NCBI GenBank assembly: GCA_026390935.1 | Contig: JAPLEZ010000145.1 | Location: 208,003 to 242,500, forward strand | From: Bacteroidota bacterium | Lineage (GTDB): Bacteria > Bacteroidota > Bacteroidia > Flavobacteriales_C > GCA-002722245 | Direction of reading: 5' to 3' | DNA: 34,498 bases | Part shown: piece by piece, positions 15,347 to 22,314 of the stretch | Position numbering within the stretch: the stretch's first letter is position 1 | How the letters are laid out: every line of letters begins with the position of its first letter | Notes under the pieces: generated by a model | Databases searched by the model: none | Told to the model about the DNA's origin: nothing | Seen by the model: the letters and a program-made list of their open reading frames with translations, nothing else | Position numbers and translations under genes: made by a program

Positions 15347-16171
15347 TTAATCTATGATTTCAACTTTCTGAAGCTCTAAAGCCTGAAGGGCGTTACTTCT
15401 TATCATGTCGGCATAATAACCGCCATGCACATTAGCCTGAGGGAAATTATACCCGCCAAAAGAATAGTTTGAACCATCTTGATTTTTCAACACTTTGTTA
15501 AAATCAAGAGTAAAGTAAACGCGTGTTGTTTTACCTTCTTTAATTTCAAACTTAGGCGTAGTGACAAGCATATTTCCAAAAAAACATGACATCATTCTTA
15601 AATCAGTACCTATTCCGAAATGGAAATAATCTCCGGCAACACCTGCGCCTTTTCCTTCTGCAAGCAAGAATACATAGCCTGAATTCCAGTTCCAGTACAT
15701 TCCTGGTACTGAAAGGTCAAGCGGATAGGGATTTGTAGTGGCGTCTTTGTGGTTGACCTCGCTTGGCACTCCAATATCGTAACGAATATCTGAGTATTGA
15801 CCAACAGCAGCATTCATAGTTAATTTATAACTCTGCATTCCATAACCTGCATCAAAATTCGCACTGTCATAATTCACCAATTTGGTTCTGTACCCATCTA
15901 CACCTACTTCTGATCCATCAGCTTTAGAAAGTCCAATATCACTGATGTAATATTTTAAAGTGGTTAATTCATATACTTCTCCTGCCGGATTTGTATAAGC
16001 AGAATCATAATAGAGTCCTTTATCTCCTACCATCGGAGTAAATATTAATTCTACTTTTCCCTTTGGAGTTGGTGTTTCCACGATGGGTTTATTTTCTTCC
16101 GGCTTTTCTTTTTTACAGGAAGAAACAAAAGCAGCAGCAAGCACTGCACATAGTATTGCAATTTTTTTCAT
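15347..16171 (-). CDS. MbnP-family copper-binding lipoprotein, copy 1
   Basis: A 274-aa lipoprotein (signal ending VSSC, Cys19). The mature part matches the MbnP family: VELIFTPMVGDKGLYYDS, YELTTLKYYISDIGL, IRYDIGVPSEVN, the aromatic motif MYWNWNSGYVFLLAEG and a C-terminal YFTLDFNKVL region. In the founding MbnP/MbnH system, MbnH (a diheme enzyme) oxidises a tryptophan of MbnP to kynurenine, creating a copper site. The WNWN cluster holds candidate tryptophans here. An MbnH-like gene lies two genes upstream in the same operon. A -7 box at 16195-16202 suggests an additional internal promoter. Confidence 0.87.
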   Translation of the reverse strand: MKKIAILCAVLAAAFVSSCKKEKPEENKPIVETPTPKGKVELIFTPMVGDKGLYYDSAYTNPAGEVYELTTLKYYISDIGLSKADGSEVGVDGYRTKLVNYDSANFDAGYGMQSYKLTMNAAVGQYSDIRYDIGVPSEVNHKDATTNPYPLDLSVPGMYWNWNSGYVFLLAEGKGAGVAGDYFHFGIGTDLRMMSCFFGNMLVTTPKFEIKEGKTTRVYFTLDFNKVLKNQDGSNYSFGGYNFPQANVHGGYYADMIRSNALQALELQKVEIID

Positions 16172-16194
16172 GTGTTTAATTTTATTTGAAATTT

Positions 16195-16202
16195 CAAAAA
16201 TA
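16195..16202 (-). promoter_or_regulatory. -7 box before MbnP copy 1 (TATTTTTG)
   Basis: Fits TAnnTTTG, 24 bp before the ATG, in a 76-bp gap within the operon. No matching -33 is seen. Confidence 0.4.
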
Positions 16203-16247
16203 GTGATGCCCCGAAAGAAGATACTTTCAGTATAGCATTGATGTTAT

Positions 16248-16619
16248 TTAAACCGAAATGGGCGGCTTTAATAAGGTAGTGATATATAATCCGCTTCTTT
16301 GAGATAAATAAGGAGAGAAGCTTTGCTGTTCTTTGATTGTAAACAACAATGTCATCATTTGAACACTATTCATCACTGCAACCTCTTCTGTTTTTTCTTT
16401 CGATCCCGAACGAGAAGAACCATCACTATTTTCTTCCTTTTCAATTTGCTTTTTCAAATGACACTGCCCTTTACAACAATTATTTTTTTGCGTTCTTTTT
16501 TCACACAAATTTTCGGCAATGTAATTTCTATTCATCTGAAAGTTTTGATAAATGATTGTTGTTTTGAAGCATTGTAATAACATCAACAATAAAAGAAATA
16601 TGGAAAGTATTTTTTTCAT
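16248..16619 (-). CDS. Small C-x9-C-x3-CH protein, copy 1 (123 aa)
   Basis: I recognise this only as an unnamed Bacteroidota family seen near metal genes. A signal anchor or signal peptide (residues 1-17, KKILSIFLLLLMLLQ) is followed by a YQNFQMNRNYIAENLC segment and the motif Cys39-x9-Cys49-x3-Cys53-His54 (NNCCKGQCHLKKQIEKEE). A charged Ser/Lys/Glu stretch and a hydrophobic end follow. The Cys/His cluster suggests copper or zinc binding in the periplasm. A paralogue of identical length and Cys spacing lies at the other end of the operon. The start overlaps the MbnH stop by 4 nt (ATGA), so it is translated with MbnH. Confidence 0.75.
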   Translation of the reverse strand: MKKILSIFLLLLMLLQCFKTTIIYQNFQMNRNYIAENLCEKRTQKNNCCKGQCHLKKQIEKEENSDGSSRSGSKEKTEEVAVMNSVQMMTLLFTIKEQQSFSPYLSQRSGLYITTLLKPPISV

Positions 16620-17674
16620 TTATATAATGGATCGCTAAAGCGAGTGTCGTGAATAAAAGTGTTGTCGGTTAAGGTGTTTAGAAAACTTATGATACTTTGA
16701 ATTTCATCGGCAGAAAGAGCTTGTCCATTCAAAATAACAGGATCAATATTACTCATGTAATATGGTTTGTTTATATGGTAATCAATGGCTTTATCAAGAG
16801 TTTTAAATCGTCCATCGTGCATATAAGGAGATGAAACTTCTACGTTTCTTAACGAAGGCATCTTATACCTGTGCATATCCTGTACAGATTCTGAAATACG
16901 CATTCTACCGCTATCTTGCAAAGCTACATTGGGTTCTAAGCCAATATTTCGGTAAGAGAAATTGCTAAATAAGGGTGGTGTATGACAAGAAGCGCATCGC
17001 TGATTAAATAAAGATTTGCCAATTTCTTCGTCTGCCGTAAAAGCATAACCTGCTTCTCCACGCTGAATTCTGTCATACTTTGAATTTGAAGAAACAAGCA
17101 TCCCTAAAAATTGAGCAAAGGCTTTAAGAACTCTTTGTGTTGTTACCGTTTCGTCACCAAAAGTCTCTTTAAACATTTTTCTATACGATGCATCTGCCGA
17201 AAGGAAGGCAATAACATCATTCATATTTCCATCCATTTCCAAAGAATCATTAATTGGCGCTAAAGGCTGAACTGTAATATGATTGATTCCTCCGTCCCAC
17301 ATAAAAGAAGATTGCCAATTCAAATTAAAAAGAGCTGGTGCATTTCTTTTTCCAAACTGTCCGTCAATACCATGACTTCGGGCATGAGCAGCATTGGCAA
17401 ATGCGGCAAATTGCTGATGGCAACTGCCGCATGAAATAGTACCATCCCTCGATAATTTCTTCTCATAAAATAATCTTCTTCCTAAATTAAATCCTGCATC
17501 TGTTAAAGTGTTTTCTTCAAAATTGTACACTGGCTGAGGCCATCCATGAGGCACAGTGAAGGTTACTCCTGTTACTTGAGGAGATGGAATTTGAGGATCT
17601 TTTGAGCATTGAAAAAAGAATAATGTCAAAGACAAAACCATCATCAAAGCAGCTATTTTATTTTTTGCTTTCAT
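16616..17674 (-). CDS. MbnH-like diheme cytochrome c peroxidase-family protein
   Basis: A 352-aa diheme protein of the cytochrome c peroxidase/MauG superfamily, exported as a probable lipoprotein (FFFQC, Cys23). Heme sites are CGSCH (Cys82, Cys85, His86) and CASCH (Cys227, Cys230, His231). Family phrases include LGRRLFYEKKLSRDGTISC, GKRNAPALFNLNW, FMWDGG and SPYMHDGRFKTLDKAI. In MbnH-type members the diheme centre oxidises a Trp of the partner MbnP; in classical peroxidases it reduces H2O2. Genomic pairing with MbnP genes on both sides (2 bp from one) makes the MbnH role more likely. It could serve all three MbnP proteins of the operon. Confidence 0.87.
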   Translation of the reverse strand: MKAKNKIAALMMVLSLTLFFFQCSKDPQIPSPQVTGVTFTVPHGWPQPVYNFEENTLTDAGFNLGRRLFYEKKLSRDGTISCGSCHQQFAAFANAAHARSHGIDGQFGKRNAPALFNLNWQSSFMWDGGINHITVQPLAPINDSLEMDGNMNDVIAFLSADASYRKMFKETFGDETVTTQRVLKAFAQFLGMLVSSNSKYDRIQRGEAGYAFTADEEIGKSLFNQRCASCHTPPLFSNFSYRNIGLEPNVALQDSGRMRISESVQDMHRYKMPSLRNVEVSSPYMHDGRFKTLDKAIDYHINKPYYMSNIDPVILNGQALSADEIQSIISFLNTLTDNTFIHDTRFSDPLYK

Positions 17675-17676
17675 TG

Positions 17677-18480
17677 TTAATTCGTTATTATAGAAAACAT
17701 ATCAGCAAAATTATCAGCCATTTTTTTCGCATCGGCTCCCGGTGCATGAATTACATATAGTGAAGAAAAACTAATGTTTTGTGGACTGGTGAACCATTCC
17801 AACACATCTGCTTTAACTTTCAATTTTGGTGATTCAGTTTCTGATACAGTCATTGCAGTTGGAAAATCAAGACCAACTGTTTTTAATACTGAGTTACTAC
17901 CTGAAAATCCACCCACGTGATATAAAACAGTTTTGTCAACTTCAGGAGATTTACTTGAATAGCCCTCAAACTTCGCCATGATATAACCTGTGTTCCAGTT
18001 CCAAAACATCCCTTTAGCAGGATCTAAGTCTCCTACCTGAATTCCTGTGACATTTTTTACGCTGTCCACACCAATCATAAAAGAAATGGAGATATACTTT
18101 TTAAAAGGCACATTTTTCAACGGAATTTTTAGTGTGTTGTCATTGAATGCCGAAAGCAGATGATAGCTTTCACTTTCCGTATATACTGAATTGTCATCCG
18201 CAATCAGTTTAACATTACTGATGTAATAATTGAAAGTGGAAATAGTAAAAGTATCTCCATTTGCGTTTTTATACTCGGAAGTTTCCAATACCAAAGCACT
18301 ATCGCCCACCGTGTTTTTAAACAATAAATTGAAAGCGCCTGTTGCAACAGGAGGTATATTAGTATCCTCTTTCGGCTTATCCTTTTTACAAGAATTGAAG
18401 GCAGTCGCCACTAAAAAAATACCAAACCACTTTAAAAGTGATTTATGAATCAATTGTTTTTTGCTCCTTGCTGAATCCAT
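17677..18480 (-). CDS. MbnP-family copper-binding lipoprotein, copy 2
   Basis: MbnP-family lipoprotein with features parallel to copy 1: FNLLFKNTVGDSALVLETSE, FTISTFNYYISNVKLI, ISISFMIGVDSVKN, GMFWNWNTGYIMAKFEG and a C-terminal LYVIHAPGADAKKM region. The lipobox is TAFNSC. Start uncertain: ATG at 18480 (used here; A/T-rich upstream) overlaps the upstream cytochrome gene by 31 nt. ATG at 18504 would overlap more. A TTG at 18453 would give a compact signal peptide and a 4-nt TTGA overlap with the upstream stop. Only 2 bp separate it from the MbnH gene, so this is the most tightly linked MbnH partner. Confidence 0.85.
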   Translation of the reverse strand: MDSARSKKQLIHKSLLKWFGIFLVATAFNSCKKDKPKEDTNIPPVATGAFNLLFKNTVGDSALVLETSEYKNANGDTFTISTFNYYISNVKLIADDNSVYTESESYHLLSAFNDNTLKIPLKNVPFKKYISISFMIGVDSVKNVTGIQVGDLDPAKGMFWNWNTGYIMAKFEGYSSKSPEVDKTVLYHVGGFSGSNSVLKTVGLDFPTAMTVSETESPKLKVKADVLEWFTSPQNISFSSLYVIHAPGADAKKMADNFADMFSIITN

Positions 18481-18848
18481 TTTAAAACTAATTTGGTGGT
18501 ACAAGTGTCTAACTTTCCTGATGTTGGCATCGGAGCTGTATTGGAAGTCATAGAGGCATAAACAATACTTGACTTCGGATCTCCTAAATTGATATAGCCT
18601 CCACCTTTAAGACTGTTCAGCGATTTGGTGTTTTCTAAATTGAGTCCGCCGGGTGGATTGTTTCCTGAGTGGCAACCCAAATTAGAACAGCTTTTGTTAA
18701 AAATGGGTTGTATGTTTTTACTGAACGATATAGTATCCGGAGTAGAACAAACATCTGTTTTACTGTTATTATTATCGTCAATAACCGTTTTCGTACAAGA
18801 GAAAAAAATTATTGATGACACACTAAAAATCAATATGTATTTTATCAT
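18450..18848 (-). CDS. Cytochrome c-like lipoprotein with Cx4CH motif
   Basis: A 132-aa lipoprotein (signal ending FFSC, Cys18). The core FSKNIQPIFNKSCSNLGCHS contains Cys54-x4-Cys59-His60, a widened heme-attachment motif found in many Bacteroidota and planctomycete proteins that begin 'IQPIF...C..CH'. A Met-containing loop (TSNTAPMPTSG) could supply the distal ligand, and VLKWIQQGAKNN closes the domain in the usual way. Likely a periplasmic electron carrier of the operon, perhaps feeding or draining the MbnH-like diheme enzyme (inference). It overlaps the start of MbnP copy 2. Confidence 0.8.
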   Translation of the reverse strand: MIKYILIFSVSSIIFFSCTKTVIDDNNNSKTDVCSTPDTISFSKNIQPIFNKSCSNLGCHSGNNPPGGLNLENTKSLNSLKGGGYINLGDPKSSIVYASMTSNTAPMPTSGKLDTCTTKLVLKWIQQGAKNN

Positions 18849-18857
18849 AAATTATTT

Positions 18858-19624
18858 TTATTCAAAATGAAACATTCCCGGCAGGTTCCCCGCAATTTTT
18901 GTCGCCAAAACATTTCCGTTATCAGAAACGCTGTTTAACTGTAAATTCAGTGCATTCGTAATATCTACGCCGTCAAATATTTTTGAATAATCAATTATCA
19001 TGTGCGCATATCCTGTGCTTCCTTCCATGATGCTAAAATTTTCATCGTCATTTGCACTTCAACATAATGAGCGTTTGTTCCAACCTTATAAGAGAAGTCA
19101 GCCATTTTCATACTATGATTGTAAGAGGTGTCAATTTTTCCCTGAATATTGGCGAAAATATATCCATCGGGTTGAGAGGTATTCCCAAACCACATTTCAC
19201 TATGGTTTAAAATTGTAGAATCGCTTGGCGTTGTCGATGCTAAAGCGTTAGTAGTCGCATCCAATCCTACTTTAAAACGAACGGCTTTGTAATTCCCTAC
19301 TGGTACGTTATTAAAAATGAAAGCCTCCGTCGCCAAATCTTTCAACATTTTTCCTTTCGGCACATCCAATAAAGAACCATCTAATTTTACCAATTGAATT
19401 CCTGAAATATACAATTGCGCAAAATCCAAAGACATTGAATCGCCGTTGGAAGCCAAATAATTTTCGCCGTAGTCTTCCACTTCGCTATCTCCAACATTGG
19501 TGTGTAAATGAAAGGCGAACTTTCCGTATTTAATGGTTTCGGTGGTGTCGTTTTTTTTGTTGCAGGCACCTAATAATACTATTGCTGCCAAACTTAACAT
19601 TAATCCTTGTTTTCTGATTTTCAT
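18858..19624 (-). pseudogene. MbnP-family lipoprotein, copy 3, with a single-base frameshift
   Basis: From the ATG at 19624 the frame gives a lipoprotein signal (VLLGAC, Cys21) and an MbnP-like body (FAFHLHTNVGDSEVEDYGE, LDFAQLYISGIQLVKLDG, VRFKVGLDATTN), then stops at 18998. The family C-terminus continues in another frame: NFSIMEGSTGYAHMIIDYSK, then IFDGVDITNAL and IAGNLPGMFHFE, with TAA at 18858-18860. Adding one base to the A4 run on the minus strand (19037-19040) restores a 255-aa protein reading VEVQMTMKNFSIMEG. So either a natural slippage mutation, phase variation, or a sequencing error in a homopolymer. Its Trp motif is degenerate (MWFGNTSQPDGYIF) compared with WNWN in copies 1 and 2. 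Confidence 0.82.
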
Positions 19625-19634
19625 ATTTTTTGTT

Positions 19635-20699
19635 TTAAAAAGTTAATGCCCAATAAGCGTTAATACTATATTTTATAGGAGATTGTATTCCGTTTAGGTT
19701 TTGATATAGTGGCAAACCAAATTCTGCTGATATTTTTTGATTTTTTAAGCCCCCTCTTAAAGGTTGCCAAGTAGTGCCAATAAAAACAGAAGCTGTTTGC
19801 CCCCCATAATTAGCGGTATTTGCAGAAGGTTCGTTGTGTCGGTATAAAGAAGTATCAACTCCTTGAATCTTGCCGCTAATTGCATATTCAACACGTAAAG
19901 AGGAACTCAGAAAATTTAACCACCGATAGGCATACCAAGCATTTCCTGTAAATTCATTGCCGCGACTGTATCCATATTTATTGTAGCCAAGATGAATATT
20001 GGCATTGCCTTGCACTCCAAAAGTGTATGTTTTTTTGTGGTACAAATAAGTTGCTCCCGGTAGAAAATCAAAAGTACCTGATCCTAATTGCATCATGTAT
20101 GACAGGTGTTTCCCTATATACTCGGTCATTCCGTTACTTTCTCCCAATACGTCAATACTCCCCGTAGGAATAGAAAATCCAATATTCATCAACAATTTAT
20201 GTCGAGTCTCATTAACCAAAGAGTAAATACCATAAAGCTTTACATCTCCAAGCCCCTGTGAATTCATTTGGTGAATATTAGAGCCTCCCATTCCATGATC
20301 ATGGTGATCACTCATGCCAAACATGGTCATATTCATTGTATTTTGATTGTAATTAACCATTGCCATTAAAGTGAGTCGTTTATTAATGCCATACATCAGC
20401 ATTAACATATGCATATTCATTTGCATACTTTCAGGAGTCATCAAGTAAGTCTTGAAAACCTCGTCACTGGTAACGGAAGAGTTGCCTTGATAAATACCTT
20501 TCATCGCCATATTCATATAGCGATAAGAAAGCATCCATTCTCCTTTAGAGTGAACGTGTCCAAGCATCACTCCTGCCGGAAGAGCTACTTCGTTATTACA
20601 GCAAGACGATTCGCAAATCTGCGAGCTATCTTGTTGCGCCATAATTTCTGCTGAATGTATAAATACAAACAGAAAAAGGCATACAATTGAAAATCGCAT
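19635..20699 (-). CDS. Met/His-rich outer-membrane barrel ('transporter') of the copper operon
   Basis: 354 aa with a cleavable signal (ending near IMAQ), then a Cys-rich start (ICESSCCNN, residues 29-37) and an outer-membrane beta-barrel pattern of alternating strands ending in a terminal aromatic (YWALTF). Extremely Met-rich segments SMQMNMHMLMLMYG and NTMNMTMFGMSDHHDHGMGG (about residues 90-140) are the kind of soft-metal ligand clusters found in copper proteins. Family members are annotated as transporters of the phenol-degradation meta-pathway type, which says little. Position between MbnP copy 3 (10 bp) and the Cx9Cx3CH protein suggests copper passage across, or sensing at, the outer membrane. 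Confidence 0.82.
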   Translation of the reverse strand: MRFSIVCLFLFVFIHSAEIMAQQDSSQICESSCCNNEVALPAGVMLGHVHSKGEWMLSYRYMNMAMKGIYQGNSSVTSDEVFKTYLMTPESMQMNMHMLMLMYGINKRLTLMAMVNYNQNTMNMTMFGMSDHHDHGMGGSNIHQMNSQGLGDVKLYGIYSLVNETRHKLLMNIGFSIPTGSIDVLGESNGMTEYIGKHLSYMMQLGSGTFDFLPGATYLYHKKTYTFGVQGNANIHLGYNKYGYSRGNEFTGNAWYAYRWLNFLSSSLRVEYAISGKIQGVDTSLYRHNEPSANTANYGGQTASVFIGTTWQPLRGGLKNQKISAEFGLPLYQNLNGIQSPIKYSINAYWALTF

Positions 20700-20747
20700 T
20701 AAATACCTTTGAAATTAAACATTGATTTATGTGGCAAACGCCAGTAA

Positions 20748-21119
20748 TCAACATTTGGGCGGCTGAAAAACGCCTTGAGGTAAAGAGGCGGAAACTGAAA
20801 ATGAATAAGCGGTTGAAATGCCAGTACCTATGGTGATTTGAGAATGGAAAGAATAAGCAGTTTCTGCAAAATATTGTAATTCAATCTTCTCCTTTGAATC
20901 CTTAGAAAAAGGTGTTTGTTCCCTTTTTTCTTCTTTCTTCAATTGCTTTTTTAAGTGGCATTTCCCGTCACAATGCATTTTTGGTTTTACTTTGTTCTCG
21001 CAATATTTACGGGCTATCTCGGTTTTGTTGAGTTGGTAATTCACCACAATAAAAAGCTTGCTGAACATTTGCATTGAAATGGCAAACAATAATATTATGG
21101 AGAATACTCTTTGAATCAC
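20748..21119 (-). CDS. Small C-x9-C-x3-CH protein, copy 2 (123 aa, GTG start)
   Basis: Paralogue of the protein at 16248-16619. With a GTG start at 21119 both proteins are exactly 123 aa and align from the first residues (MIQRVFSIILLFAIS against MKKILSIFLLLLMLL). The motif Cys40-x9-Cys50-x3-Cys54-His55 (MHCDGKCHLKKQLKKEEK) has identical spacing. A longer reading from ATG 21182 would overlap the divergent ORF at 21172 and the promoter box at 21124-21131, so I reject it. The C-terminal half (Ser/Tyr-rich, ending PQGVFQPPKC) differs from copy 1. It opens the copper operon. Confidence 0.75.
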   Translation of the reverse strand: MIQRVFSIILLFAISMQMFSKLFIVVNYQLNKTEIARKYCENKVKPKMHCDGKCHLKKQLKKEEKREQTPFSKDSKEKIELQYFAETAYSFHSQITIGTGISTAYSFSVSASLPQGVFQPPKC

Positions 21120-21123
21120 CAGA

Positions 21124-21131
21124 CAAATATA
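21124..21131 (-). promoter_or_regulatory. -7 box of the copper operon (TATATTTG)
   Basis: Perfect TAnnTTTG on the minus strand, 5 bp before the GTG at 21119, so the message would be almost leaderless. No correctly spaced TTG is seen, so an activator may be needed. Confidence 0.5.
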
Positions 21132-21171
21132 TAAAACTCCAAGTGTTATGAAAAAATAATATTTTAGGAAG

Positions 21172-21270
21172 ATGAAAAACATCCTCTTACTGCTGATTTC
21201 ATTTTGTTTCTTGGGAAATATCTATGCTCAGTTCCAGTGGGCAGAATTAGGTGTTAGCGGACTTAACTGA
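21172..21270 (+). pseudogene. 5' stub of a secreted protein, probably HMA-domain (heavy-metal-associated)
   Basis: The ORF reads MKNILLLLISFCFLGNIYAQ then FQWAELGVSGLN and stop: 32 codons. The first 20 residues are a perfect signal peptide. The phrase AELGVSGL is how Bacteroidota secreted HMA proteins begin just before their TCSMC metal-binding motif; here the sequence changes after GL and runs into a stop 31 bp before an IS1595 element. No continuation was found up to 23.6 kb. I infer that the 3' part was lost when the IS or the DUF2971 region arrived. Divergent placement next to the copper operon suits a copper-binding protein. Confidence 0.55.
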
Positions 21271-21292
21271 TAGAGATAATTCATTTTCTATA

Positions 21293-21300
21293 ATTAGTTA
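21293..21300. repeat. 8-bp target site duplication, left copy (ATTAGTTA)
   Basis: Identical to 22307-22314 on the other side of the IS; 8 bp is the usual duplication length for IS1595-family elements. Confidence 0.88.
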
Positions 21301-22306
21301 TATGATTATCCGCAATTATACCAGACCGTAAATCCATTACGGTGTTAAGTGCTTGATTTGTAATAAAATCAAACATTATGAGAATAATAGAGTTCATTAA
21401 GAAATTTCCAAACGAAAAAAGTTGTCGATTAGACTTTAAGATGATGCGCGAAGAGGAAGGCGTAATCTGTAAAAAATGCAAAGGAAAGCATCATTATTGG
21501 CTTGCAAAAAAGTGGCAGTGGCAATGTTCAAAATGTGAGTTTAGGACGACTTTGCGAAGCGGCACTTTTATGGAAAACTCAAATCTTTCCTTTCACAAAT
21601 GGTATATCGCAATGTGCATGATGAGCTTCACAAAAAAAGGAATATCGGCAGTGGAACTACAAAGACAACTTGGTCAAAAACGTTACGAAAGTACTTGGCG
21701 CATGATGCATAAAATCAGAGAAGCCATGGGGAAAAGAGATGAGAGATACACCTTAAAAGGAATGGTTGAATTTGACGAAGGATATTTTGAAACAGCAACA
21801 CCGAAACTACAATCATCTCCTTTGAAAAGAGGTCGTGGCAGTAGGAAGCAACAAAACGTAGCTGTAATGGCGGAATCAACTCCACTAGAAGATATCGATA
21901 AAGGAACAGTGAGTAATCAGTGTAGATATTTTAAAATGAAAGTGCTTCCAACACATGATGCCCAAGATGTAAATGAACTCGTGCAAGAAAACTTCGACAA
22001 ACAATGTATTGTTTTTTCTGACAAAAGCACAAGCTATGTCGACATCGCCAAGTATGTAGAAACTCATATTACCGAAAAGTCGAGCAACGAAACAACAAAC
22101 ACTACTTTGAAATGGGTGCATATTACAATCAGCAATGCTAAAAGAACATTGCTAGGAATTTATCATAAAATTCAAGGCAAATATTTACAGAGTTATTTGA
22201 ATGAATTCTGTTACAAACTCAACAGAAGGTACTTCGGAAATCAACTTTTTGAAAGACTGAAAATTGCTTTAATTAATAATTACTGGTACAATTACGGATA
22301 ATCATT
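21301..22306 (+). mobile_element. IS1595-family insertion sequence, complete (1006 bp)
   Basis: The ends are 24-bp imperfect terminal inverted repeats (21301-21324 and 22283-22306; shared core TGATTATCCG, 3 mismatches in total), flanked by the 8-bp duplication ATTAGTTA. One transposase ORF (21378-22301) fills the element and ends inside the right repeat. A small hairpin CCGTAA/TTACGG (21326-21342) sits in the leader, as in many IS elements. Everything needed for transposition looks intact, so the insertion is probably recent. Confidence 0.93.
21378..22301 (+). CDS. IS1595-family transposase
   Basis: 307 aa. The N-terminal zinc ribbon is CKKCKGKHHYW ... WQCSKCEF, then the IS1595 domain motif SGTFMENSNLSFHKWY. 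The catalytic core has Asp in VEFDEGYFE (about residue 133) and Asp in VFSDKSTSY (about 216). The third position falls in ITISNAKRTLLGIYHKI, where Asn replaces the more common Glu, as in the DDN-type members of the family. The tail YLNEFCYKLNRRYFG is family-typical. Full length, with no frameshift. Confidence 0.93.
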   Translation: MRIIEFIKKFPNEKSCRLDFKMMREEEGVICKKCKGKHHYWLAKKWQWQCSKCEFRTTLRSGTFMENSNLSFHKWYIAMCMMSFTKKGISAVELQRQLGQKRYESTWRMMHKIREAMGKRDERYTLKGMVEFDEGYFETATPKLQSSPLKRGRGSRKQQNVAVMAESTPLEDIDKGTVSNQCRYFKMKVLPTHDAQDVNELVQENFDKQCIVFSDKSTSYVDIAKYVETHITEKSSNETTNTTLKWVHITISNAKRTLLGIYHKIQGKYLQSYLNEFCYKLNRRYFGNQLFERLKIALINNYWYNYG

Positions 22307-22314
22307 ATTAGTTA
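22307..22314. repeat. 8-bp target site duplication, right copy (ATTAGTTA)
   Basis: The duplicated target contains the stop codon (TAA on the minus strand, 22314-22312) of the DUF2971 gene, so the IS landed exactly at that gene's 3' end without damaging it. Confidence 0.88.

Noticed and set aside
20748-21182. Longer start (ATG 21182) for the second Cx9Cx3CH protein
   Set aside because: It would overlap the divergent ORF start at 21172 and the -7 box at 21124-21131; the GTG at 21119 gives exact length agreement with the paralogue.
21172-22306. IS1595 insertion as the direct cause of the truncated HMA-like stub
   Set aside because: The stub's stop codon (21268-21270) precedes the target duplication by 22 bp, so the truncation must have another or an earlier cause.
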